DNA from: Verrucomicrobiia bacterium
GTDB taxonomy: Bacteria > Verrucomicrobiota > Verrucomicrobiia > Limisphaerales > JAYPXF01
DNA length: 37,860 nucleotides
Direction: 5' to 3'
NCBI GenBank assembly: GCA_016779125.1
Contig: JADHOF010000006.1
Coordinates: forward strand, 1 to 37,860
This document shows, piece by piece, positions 25,074-33,424 of this stretch. Position numbers and translations under genes: made by a program. The notes below the pieces were generated by a model. The model searched no databases. It was not told the DNA's origin and saw only the letters and a list, made by a program, of their open reading frames with translations. Each line of letters begins with the position of its first letter. Position 1 is the stretch's first letter.

Positions 25074-26480
25074 CTACTCGGTCTTTTCCAGCCAACCGCC
25101 GGCCTGCTTTGTGGCGGTCTTCTGTGTTTCCGCGAACCAGGCTTTGAGATTGCTGAGCATGGTTTTCGCGCGGGCGGGGTATTCTTTTGCGAGATCCGTC
25201 TTTTCAGATGGATCCCTCGCGAGGTTGTAAAGCTCGACCTTCTCGTTTTCGAAAGTGCCGGGCTTGGCGCGGGGATGAAGGACGTTCAGTTTCCAATGTC
25301 CGTCCCGCATGGCTTCGGAGCGGTTGCCGGCATTGCTCAGCGACGCCCAGTAGAGTGTGCGGGGAATGGGTGACGCAGTGCCGAAGAGCACGGGTGTGAA
25401 ATCGACGCCGTCCAGGGGACGATCGGGAAACCGGGCACCGGCGAGGTTCAACAGCGTGGGCATGACGTCGAGGCTGGTGAGCAGTTGATCGGACACGCCG
25501 CCGGGTTGGATTCGGCCCGGCCACCAGGCGATGGCGGGAACCTTGTGGCCGCCCTCGTAGACGCTGCCCTTGCCGCCGCGCAGATTCGGACTGCCGCTGG
25601 GGAAGTCGGCCGACGGGCCGTTGTCGGAGAAGACGAGCACAAAGGTGTTTTTCTCGATGCCCGTTTCCGACAGGACGCGTTTCAACTGGCCGATGCCCTC
25701 GTCGATCGGGAGCGTCATGCCGCGGTACTTTGCGATGCGCTCCTCCTTGCTGACCTCGCGCCAATTCCAGCGGTCCCATTTTTCGGGGGTGCGTCGGACC
25801 GGATCGCCGGGCACCTGTACAGGGTTGTGGATCGCCTCGTGCGCGACGTAGAGGCAGAAGGGTTTCTCTGACTTTGCGTGGCGTTTTACAAAGTCGAGGG
25901 TGTGACGGTTGATGAGATGGGATGAGTAACCTTCTTCCGGCGTTTCGTTCTTCCCGTGCCACCAGTCGTGGACGTTGTGGTCGCCGACGTGGCTGACGAA
26001 ATCGATGTTGCCGCTGTGATAGCCGATGAATTCGTCGAAACCGTGATTTTGCGGGTGATAATCCGGCGAATTCACCGGATAGCCCTGATGCCATTTGCCG
26101 ATCAGCCCGGTGGTGTAGCCGGCCAGCTTGAGCTGCTCCGCGAAGGTGGTCTCGGATAGCTGGAGTCCCTTGCGGTGCTCGGGGTGATCGGCGACCGGAT
26201 GAATCACCGCCTCGATGCCGGCGCGTTGCTGGTAGCGTCCCGTCAACAGTCCCGCGCGGGTGGGGGAGCAGACGGTGCCGCTGGAATGAAAGTCCGTGAA
26301 GCGCATGCCTTCGGCGGCGAGTTGATCCAGCTCCGGTGTCTTGAAGTAGGGATTCCCAAAACAGCTGAAGCCTTCGTAGCCCATGTCATCCACCATGATG
26401 ACGATCAGGTTGGGACGCTCGGCGGCTGTCAGCGCCGAGGCGAACAGCACGATGCAAGAAAGACGGAGGAACATTTTCAT
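25074..26480 (-). CDS. Type I sulfatase with signal peptide
   Basis: RPNLIVIMVDDMGYEGFSCFGNPYFKTPELDQLA, CSPTRAGLLTGRY formylglycine motif, GLIGKWHQGYP. Confidence 0.95.
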   Translation of the reverse strand: MKMFLRLSCIVLFASALTAAERPNLIVIMVDDMGYEGFSCFGNPYFKTPELDQLAAEGMRFTDFHSSGTVCSPTRAGLLTGRYQQRAGIEAVIHPVADHPEHRKGLQLSETTFAEQLKLAGYTTGLIGKWHQGYPVNSPDYHPQNHGFDEFIGYHSGNIDFVSHVGDHNVHDWWHGKNETPEEGYSSHLINRHTLDFVKRHAKSEKPFCLYVAHEAIHNPVQVPGDPVRRTPEKWDRWNWREVSKEERIAKYRGMTLPIDEGIGQLKRVLSETGIEKNTFVLVFSDNGPSADFPSGSPNLRGGKGSVYEGGHKVPAIAWWPGRIQPGGVSDQLLTSLDVMPTLLNLAGARFPDRPLDGVDFTPVLFGTASPIPRTLYWASLSNAGNRSEAMRDGHWKLNVLHPRAKPGTFENEKVELYNLARDPSEKTDLAKEYPARAKTMLSNLKAWFAETQKTATKQAGGWLEKTE

Positions 26481-26566
26481 GGCAAGGAGGCAGTTTTGAG
26501 GGAGGAGGCGTCTACGTCGAGGAAGATGGGCTTGTCTCGTGGCATTGTGACTGACTCCCGATGCGC

Positions 26567-28684
26567 CTACTCGTCCCAGACCCCGTGGTAGGCGCCGAGG
26601 GTGTCGAAGTGGCTGAGGAGTCCGCTGTAAAACGGATGGTTGGCGATGGTGGCGCTGTCGCCGATCACGATCAGTTTTCTGCGGGCCCGGGTCAGGGCGA
26701 CGTTCATTCTTCGGGTGTCCCGCAGGAATCCGATCTCGTTGTCCGGATTGGAGCGGACGAGCGAGAGGATCACGGCTTCCTTTTCCCTTCCCTGAAACCC
26801 GTCGATGCTGCCGATCTCGACGGCTTCGTTTTTCATCTGTTCCCGCAGCAGGCGGACCTGGGCGGTGTAGGGAGTGATGATGGCGATGTCTTGCGGACGG
26901 ACGCCGAGCCCGATCAGGTCCATGGCCTTCCTGATCGCCAGCACGGCTTCCATCGGATTGCCAAGACTGTTGCCGGCGGTTTCGCGCTCCTCTTCGTAGG
27001 AGGAACCCGAGGTGTCAATGAACCGGACCGCGCGGTCCGTGAGTTCATCCGAGGTGACTCCCGGTAGATCATGGAGCAGGTGACCGGCCACCGAGTCGTC
27101 GGCCCGCAGGCTGTCGTCATAGAATTGGGTGGATGAGTAGCGCATGATGTCCTCGTGCATGCGGTATTGAACGAGGAGCGGCTTGCAGACGCGGTCGCCG
27201 TAGAGCCGGACCAATCGTTCCTGCATGCTGATGGCGAATCCTTCATCGGCCGCCGCCTGGGAGATGACGGTGGGCGGCAGTTGGCAGTGATCCCCCGCGA
27301 GGATCAAACGACCGGCGCGCAGCAGGGGAATCCAGCAGGACGGCTCGCTGCACTGGCAGGCCTCATCAATGACCACCAGATCAAAGCGACGCGCCCCGAG
27401 GAGGTCGGAGCTGATGCCGGTGTTCGTGGCGCAGACAACCTCCGCCCGATCCAGAATCTCCTCGGCGATGTTGGCCTCCACTTCCCGCGCGTCCGCCAAC
27501 AGGTCGCGCGCCTCCTCGCGCAGGGACTGGCGGGTGTTGCGGTCCATGTTTCGGGAATCCTTGTCGGCCTTGCGAAACAGGTCCGCGGCCTCGGCTCGAA
27601 ACTTTTTGATCAGGCGTACATCGCGATGTTTCGGAACGAGCGAGCTGAGGCATTGGTCGCGCAGGTGGGGAAGCACGCGGGCCAGGTGGCCGACGCGCAC
27701 GGCGTTGGTGCCCCGGTCCAGCAGGCGTTCAAAGAGATTGTCCACCCCCAGATTGCTGGGAGCGCAGACGAGCACCTTCTGGCCTTGAAGAATGGCCTGC
27801 CGGATGAGTTCCACCAGCGTCCTCGTCTTGCCGGTTCCGGGCGGACCGTGGATGACCGCGATGTCCTTCGCCGAGTCCGCGAAGGTCACCGCCGCCCGCT
27901 GGGATTCGTTCAGGTTCGCGTCCTCGAACCGCAGCCTCGCGGGGGTATTGAAGGCCGGTTCCTTCAGGCCGAGGCAGACATCGCGAAGTTCGCTCAGGCG
28001 ATCGCCCTGGGCATGACGTGCCCGCGACAACGCGGCCCGCGATCTTCGCATGGCGGTTTCGTCATCGGCCGCGTCGATTCGATACAGCGGCTTGTCCGTC
28101 TCGGTGGAGGGGGCCTTGCTGAGCGCGATCTCGATCTCGTTCTTGTCCAGCTTCGTGACGATTCCGCGCTGGGCGGAGCCGCCTTGCTGACCTTGTTCCG
28201 CGATGCGGATGGGGGAGCCGACGGACAACTGGGTCGCCGGCAGGGGCTGCATCGGGCTGCGCCGCCCGAGTATCAGCAGGACATGGCCGCCCAGACCCGT
28301 GTCCTCGGATCGAATCACGAGATTCATCAACGCGGTGCTGGAATCCTGATCGCCGGATGTCTGCTGCCACTCCGCGGCTTGTCGGGCCTCGGCGCTTCGC
28401 TCCATGTCCAGCCAGCGTGTGAGTTTCGTGAAATGGCCCGAGCTGTCGTTGTCCTCGTTCGGAGCCTCGAACCAGACCAGCGTGGTTCGCCCGTTCAGCG
28501 GCTGCCCGTCCAGCCTCTTCGCCAGCCGTGGGCCGGCGGACTCCGGGATGTCGACGCTTGCGTGTCGGCCGAAGATTTCGATGGTCCCCACCTGCTGTTT
28601 TCTCACCTCCTCCGTGTCCAGTATCCAGCGGAGCAACGCGCCCTTGGTGATGCGGGCCGGGAGTGAATCAATCTGGAGCGGCAT
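26567..28684 (-). CDS. IGHMBP2/UPF1-like superfamily 1 helicase with a putative N-terminal DbpA-type RNA-binding domain
   Basis: Walker A GPPGTGKTRTLVELI; Walker B VVIDEACQCSEPS; GDHCQLPPTV; VQYRMHEDIM; SIDGFQGREKEAVILSLVRSN; NVALTRARRKL. N-terminus: VGTIEIFGRHASVDIPESAGPRLAKRLDGQPLNGRTTLVW. Confidence 0.9.
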   Translation of the reverse strand: MPLQIDSLPARITKGALLRWILDTEEVRKQQVGTIEIFGRHASVDIPESAGPRLAKRLDGQPLNGRTTLVWFEAPNEDNDSSGHFTKLTRWLDMERSAEARQAAEWQQTSGDQDSSTALMNLVIRSEDTGLGGHVLLILGRRSPMQPLPATQLSVGSPIRIAEQGQQGGSAQRGIVTKLDKNEIEIALSKAPSTETDKPLYRIDAADDETAMRRSRAALSRARHAQGDRLSELRDVCLGLKEPAFNTPARLRFEDANLNESQRAAVTFADSAKDIAVIHGPPGTGKTRTLVELIRQAILQGQKVLVCAPSNLGVDNLFERLLDRGTNAVRVGHLARVLPHLRDQCLSSLVPKHRDVRLIKKFRAEAADLFRKADKDSRNMDRNTRQSLREEARDLLADAREVEANIAEEILDRAEVVCATNTGISSDLLGARRFDLVVIDEACQCSEPSCWIPLLRAGRLILAGDHCQLPPTVISQAAADEGFAISMQERLVRLYGDRVCKPLLVQYRMHEDIMRYSSTQFYDDSLRADDSVAGHLLHDLPGVTSDELTDRAVRFIDTSGSSYEEERETAGNSLGNPMEAVLAIRKAMDLIGLGVRPQDIAIITPYTAQVRLLREQMKNEAVEIGSIDGFQGREKEAVILSLVRSNPDNEIGFLRDTRRMNVALTRARRKLIVIGDSATIANHPFYSGLLSHFDTLGAYHGVWDE

Positions 28685-28768
28685 GAAGTGTCAGGTGGAT
28701 CTGGCGAGGGGAACGGGCCGCCATTCGCGCATTCATCCGATTTCCTCCGTGAAATTCGTGGTCGAGTT

Positions 28769-31486
28769 TCAGGCGGGCTTGTGGCGGCCTTTGGATTTGC
28801 GGATGCGGACGGAGACGACCTTGTATTCTGGGCAGAGAGCCTCGGAATCATGAACGTCGCTGGTGATGTTGTTGATCATGATTTCGGGGAAGTGAAAGGT
28901 TGTGCTGAGGACGCCGGGTTTGACCTCCTCGGTGATCACGGCTTTCACGTCCGCCTTGCCTCTTCTTGATTCCAGGCAGACGGAGTCGCCATCGGTGATG
29001 AAATGTTTCTCGGCGTCGCTCGGGTTGATCATGAGGAGGTCCTCCGTGATGATGTCGCCGTTGGGGGTTCGCCGGGTCATCGCGCCGCAGTTGTAGTGTT
29101 GCAGGACGCGGTTGGTGGTGAGGATGTAGGGGAAGTCCTTCTCGTTTTCGCTGACCTCCCGCGTTTCCACGAAAGGGGAGTATTGGACGAAGCCTTTGCC
29201 TCGTTTGAAGGTTTCGGTGTGAAGGATCTTTGTGTCCTCGCCACCGGGTTTGACCGGCCATTGTTTCCCGTTGTCGCCGAGTTCATCCCAGACCACGCCG
29301 GCGAAGAAGGGGACGATTTGGCTGATCTCCTCCAGCATGGTGGCGGCTTCGTAATCCGCCTGCTCGTAGCCGAGTCGATTCATGATATCGACGATGATCT
29401 GCCCGTCGGATTTGGTGCCGGGAAGCGGTTCGACAACCGCGTTGACGCGTTGGATGCGGCGTTCGCCGTTGGTGAAGGTGCCGTTCTTTTCCAGGAAGGA
29501 GGCTCCCGGCAGGACGACGTCGGCCATCTTGGCGGTTTCGGTCATGAACAATTCCTGAACCACCAGGAGGTCGAGTTTGTTCAACGCGGCCATGACCTTC
29601 TGGGTGTTCGGGTCCGTCTGGACGATGTCCTCGCCGATGATCCACATGGCCTTGAGTTTGTCATCCAGGGCGGCGTCGAACATTTCGGGGATCTTGTATC
29701 CGATGTGGGAGGGAAGCTTTGCGCGGTAGAAATCCTCGTAGAGTTTTTGATTCTCCGGCTTGGTGACGTTCATGTAGCCCGCGCCCTGGTGGGGTTGGGC
29801 TCCCATGTCGGCGGCCCCCTGGACGTTGTTTTGACCCCGGAGCGGATTCACACCGACGCCCGGGCGGCCGATGTTGCCGGTGAGCATGGCGAGGTTCGCG
29901 ATCTGCTGAACGGTGAAGGTGCCCTGGAAATGCTCGGTGACGCCGAGGCCGTGGAAGGACATGGCGTTGCCGGCGGTGGCGTAGGCGATGGCGGCGGCGC
30001 GGACGTCCTCGCGTTTGACGCCGCTGACCTTTTCAAGCGCGTCGAGGTCGATGTTCTCGATCTCGGTCTTGAAGTCGTCGAAGCCTTCCGTACGGGTGGT
30101 GATGAAGTCCTGATGAACCAGTCCTTCTTGCACAATGTAATGCAACATCATGTTCAGCACTGCGACGTTGGTGCCGGGGCGCAATTGAAGGAAATGGTCG
30201 GCGTAGCGCGCGAGCTCGGTTTTTCGCGGATCAATGACGATCAGCGTCTTGCCGCCCATGGCCTGCTGCTTGAGCTTCGCGCCGGTGACGGGATGGGCGT
30301 CGGTGGGGTTGGCCCCAATGACGAGCATGCAGTCGGTGTGTTCCAGATCGGCGATCGAATTGGTGGCCGCTCCGGTGCCATAGGATCGCTGCATGCCGAG
30401 CGCGGTGGGCGAGTGGCAGACGCGGGCGCAACAGTCGATGTTGTTCGTTCCGATGACGGCGCGGATGAATTTCTGCATGAGGTAGTTTTCCTCATTGGTG
30501 CAGCGGGCGCTTGAAATGCCGGCGATGAAATCGGGTCCGTTCGTCGTCTTGATGTCGCGCAGTTTCGCCTCGATGAAATCGTAGGCCTCGTCCCAGGTGG
30601 CTTCGACAAATTTGCCGTCCCTCTTGATCAACGGGGAGCGGAGACGTTCAGGGTGGTTGTAGAACTTGAAGGCGTAGCGCCCCTTCAGGCAGGTGTGTCC
30701 CTGGTTGACTTCGGCGTCGTATGGGGCGCGGATGCTGTGGATGTTGTCGTTGGTTGAGGCGACCTCGAGATTGCAGCCGACGCCGCAATAGGTGCAGACG
30801 GTGCGCGTCTTCTTCTGGCTGGCGAGGCCCTTGGAAAAATAGATGTCGGAAATGGCGGCGGTGGGGCAGGTCTGGGCGCAGGCTCCGCAGCTGACACAGT
30901 CCGATTCGCCGAAGGGGCTGTCCGTGCTTTTGATGATGCGGTTGTCGAAGCCTCGGCCGGCCATGCTCAGCACGAACTCGCCCTGAATCTCGTCGCAAGC
31001 CCGGACGCATCGGTAGCAGTTGATGCACTTCGAGAGGTCCGAGGTCATGTAGGGATGACTGAGGTCCTTCTTCCGATCGAGGTGATTTTTTCCCGCCGGA
31101 TAGCGGACCTCGTGAATGCCGACGCGGGCGGCGACGGTCTGGAGTTCGCAGTTGCCGTTGACTTCGCAGGTCAGGCAGTCGAGCGGGTGATCCGTCAGAA
31201 CCAGTTCGATGATATTGCGGCGGAGCCGCTGGACATTCTCCGAGTCCGGATAGATGTGGTAGCCCTCCTGGATCGGCGTGTGGCAGGAGGCCATGACCTT
31301 GGAGCGGCCGCCCTTCGCGAGCGCGACATCGACGCTGCAGACGCGGCACGAGCCGAAGGGTTTGAGATTGGGCGCGTCGCAGAGGGTCGGAACGGAGTCG
31401 GGTCCGAGGTGGCGGCGCAGGAAGGAGATGATGGTTTCTCCGTCTTTGATTTCCCGCGGACGATCGTTGATGTAGGCGAGTTTCAT
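28769..31486 (-). CDS. NAD-linked formate dehydrogenase, catalytic (alpha) subunit, Cys-type
   Basis: N-terminal [2Fe-2S] (CDAPNLKPFGSCRVC...CHTP), H-x3-C-x2-C-x5-C (HPLDCLTCEVNGNC), two ferredoxin-type clusters (CINCYRCVRAC, CVSCGACAQTC), CTYCGVGCNLEV, active-site ARVCHSPTALGM, molybdopterin domains. Confidence 0.9.
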   Translation of the reverse strand: MKLAYINDRPREIKDGETIISFLRRHLGPDSVPTLCDAPNLKPFGSCRVCSVDVALAKGGRSKVMASCHTPIQEGYHIYPDSENVQRLRRNIIELVLTDHPLDCLTCEVNGNCELQTVAARVGIHEVRYPAGKNHLDRKKDLSHPYMTSDLSKCINCYRCVRACDEIQGEFVLSMAGRGFDNRIIKSTDSPFGESDCVSCGACAQTCPTAAISDIYFSKGLASQKKTRTVCTYCGVGCNLEVASTNDNIHSIRAPYDAEVNQGHTCLKGRYAFKFYNHPERLRSPLIKRDGKFVEATWDEAYDFIEAKLRDIKTTNGPDFIAGISSARCTNEENYLMQKFIRAVIGTNNIDCCARVCHSPTALGMQRSYGTGAATNSIADLEHTDCMLVIGANPTDAHPVTGAKLKQQAMGGKTLIVIDPRKTELARYADHFLQLRPGTNVAVLNMMLHYIVQEGLVHQDFITTRTEGFDDFKTEIENIDLDALEKVSGVKREDVRAAAIAYATAGNAMSFHGLGVTEHFQGTFTVQQIANLAMLTGNIGRPGVGVNPLRGQNNVQGAADMGAQPHQGAGYMNVTKPENQKLYEDFYRAKLPSHIGYKIPEMFDAALDDKLKAMWIIGEDIVQTDPNTQKVMAALNKLDLLVVQELFMTETAKMADVVLPGASFLEKNGTFTNGERRIQRVNAVVEPLPGTKSDGQIIVDIMNRLGYEQADYEAATMLEEISQIVPFFAGVVWDELGDNGKQWPVKPGGEDTKILHTETFKRGKGFVQYSPFVETREVSENEKDFPYILTTNRVLQHYNCGAMTRRTPNGDIITEDLLMINPSDAEKHFITDGDSVCLESRRGKADVKAVITEEVKPGVLSTTFHFPEIMINNITSDVHDSEALCPEYKVVSVRIRKSKGRHKPA

Positions 31487-31523
31487 GAGGGGAGTGATGG
31501 CGTGACTGGGTCGGGTTGATCTC

Positions 31524-31598
31524 CCGTATTCCTACTCGTAATCGAGACGTTCGGAATTCGATTGGGAGCACGATTGCGAGAAGGAGTCAGAATCGGTT
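31524..31598. repeat. Imperfect-palindromic intergenic repeat, copy B
   Basis: TTCCTACTCGTAATC...GATTGCGAGAAGGAG arms; aligns with copy A across most of its length. Confidence 0.55.
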
Positions 31599-31611
31599 GC
31601 ATCGGGTTGGC

Positions 31612-33270
31612 TCAATTCTTCGTGAAGTAGGGAGCCAGCTCGTCCTTGAAGTATTCAAGCGCGTTTCGGATTGGCAGCGGCACCCCGCCGCCGAGGGCGC
31701 AGAGCGAGCCGGTTTCCAGCGTGTGCAGGAGGTCGTCGAAGAGTTGCTCGTTGATCTTGTAGTCCTCGCTCTGGCTTTTGGCGCAGAGTTCGTGTCCCCG
31801 AACGGAGCCGAGTCGGCAGGGGAAGCACTTGCCGCAGCTTTCGGCGGCGGTGAATTCGAGCAGGTGTTCGATGTAGCGGATCATCGGGAAATCTTCCGGG
31901 ATCGAAACCACGGAGGCGTGTCCCAGCAGAAAGCGGTTTTGCGCGAAGGATTCAAAATCGATGGAGAGGTCCGGAATGCGATGAATGGGAACCATGCCTC
32001 CCAGCGGTCCTCCGATCTGCACGGCCTTGACGCGGGATTTGAAGCCGCCGCCGAGTTCGTTCAGCACAAACGAGAGCGGCGTTCCCATATCGACCTCATA
32101 CATGCCGGGCCTCATGAAATGCCCGTCCAGGCAGACGAGTTTTGTGCCGGAGGATTTCTCCGTGCCGATGGCCTTGTAGGCCGCGCCGCCGTTTTTGAGG
32201 ATCCACGGAACGGCGGCGAGCGTTTCGACATTGTTGACGACGGTGGGCTTGTTGAAGAGGCCTTCCTGTGTGGGATAAGGCGGGCGGACACGCACCTCGG
32301 GGCGCTGGCCTTCGATGGAGCTCAGAAGGGCTGTTTCCTCGCCGCAGATGTAGGCACCGCGCGCGGTGATCACCTTGAAGTCGAAGCTGAAACCGGTTCC
32401 CCGAATGTCCGAACCGAGCAGGCCGCGCTCGCGAAGTTCGGCGATGGCCGCTTCTGCGATCCCGATTGCCTCGGGGTATTCCGCGCGAATGTAGACGACG
32501 CCCCATTTGGCTCCGACGATGTAGCCGGCGGCCATCATTCCCAAGAGCACGGCATGGGGACGGTTTTCCAGAAGATAACGATCCGAGTAGGCGCCGGGAT
32601 CGCCCTCGTCCGCGTTGAGGACGATGAACTTGGTGTCGTTCTTGACGACCTTGCAGGATTCGAGTTTCAGGCCGAGCGGGAAGCCCGCCCCGCCGCGTCC
32701 GCGCAGTCCGGAGGTTTTGATTTCGTCCAGCAACTCGTCGGGGCTCTCGCTCAAGGCGTGGAGCAGCGTGCCGTAGAATTCTTCCAGGTCGCCCGTCGGC
32801 AGTGTCAGTACGGGGGTTCCATGCTGGCCGACGTGGTATTCATCCGATCGGAGGGATTCCGTGGATCGGGCCGCCTCGGCGATCTCCGCAGGTGAAAGCG
32901 CGGAGCAATTGCGGTTCCTCAATTGGAAGGCCCCGTTCTCGTGGCAACGGCCCAGGCAACAGATGTGGCCGATCTCGGAATCCTCGAAGTGCTTGCGAAG
33001 TTCCGATTTCACGGCGTCCTGCGTGCCCGCCGTCATGCAGGCGGTTCCGTTGCAGACGTAGGCCTTCTTGCCCTGGTTCTCCGGCTTCAGGAAATCGTAG
33101 AAGGTGGCCGCGCCGTAGGTGTTCGCCTTGCCGATCAGAAACTCCTCGGCGAGCGTCTCCAAATCACGCGGATCAGGTGTGCCGGTTTCCGCCGCCAGAT
33201 CTCCAAGACGCTCGAAAAGGTTGTTCGCCAGCGCCTTGCGTCCCGACAGTTCACTCAGGTTCTTGGACAT
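31612..33270 (-). CDS. Formate dehydrogenase/NADH dehydrogenase-type NuoE-NuoF fusion (beta subunit)
   Basis: NuoE-like thioredoxin domain (VCNGTACMTAG...CCLGRCHENGA) followed by NuoF FMN/NAD domain (SGLRGRGGAGFPLGLK, NADEGDPGAYSDRY, GAYICGEETALLSSIEG) and 4Fe-4S site (ESCGKCFPCRLG). Start MSKNL at 33270. Confidence 0.9.
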   Translation of the reverse strand: MSKNLSELSGRKALANNLFERLGDLAAETGTPDPRDLETLAEEFLIGKANTYGAATFYDFLKPENQGKKAYVCNGTACMTAGTQDAVKSELRKHFEDSEIGHICCLGRCHENGAFQLRNRNCSALSPAEIAEAARSTESLRSDEYHVGQHGTPVLTLPTGDLEEFYGTLLHALSESPDELLDEIKTSGLRGRGGAGFPLGLKLESCKVVKNDTKFIVLNADEGDPGAYSDRYLLENRPHAVLLGMMAAGYIVGAKWGVVYIRAEYPEAIGIAEAAIAELRERGLLGSDIRGTGFSFDFKVITARGAYICGEETALLSSIEGQRPEVRVRPPYPTQEGLFNKPTVVNNVETLAAVPWILKNGGAAYKAIGTEKSSGTKLVCLDGHFMRPGMYEVDMGTPLSFVLNELGGGFKSRVKAVQIGGPLGGMVPIHRIPDLSIDFESFAQNRFLLGHASVVSIPEDFPMIRYIEHLLEFTAAESCGKCFPCRLGSVRGHELCAKSQSEDYKINEQLFDDLLHTLETGSLCALGGGVPLPIRNALEYFKDELAPYFTKN

Positions 33271-33424
33271 GGTTTCGCCGGAACTATGCAAGGCGTCGAA
33301 TTCCTGGACGAGTCCTAATAGAAGTCTTTCGACCTATCGCGGCCGGCCGGGTTTTCGGATTCCAAGATTGTCCGCGATGCGGGTGATTGGTAATACCGGG
33401 ACCATTCCCGAGAGACGTCCTCGT

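Noticed and set aside
27155-28666. 503-aa plus-strand ORF opposite the helicase
   Set aside because: In codon register with the clearly supported minus-strand helicase; no recognisable domains.
30413-30418. Possible selenocysteine site in formate dehydrogenase
   Set aside because: The active-site codon is TGC (Cys), not TGA, so no SECIS is needed.
29003-30514. 503-aa plus-strand ORF opposite the formate dehydrogenase alpha gene
   Set aside because: In codon register with the minus-strand FDH gene; low-complexity antisense composition.
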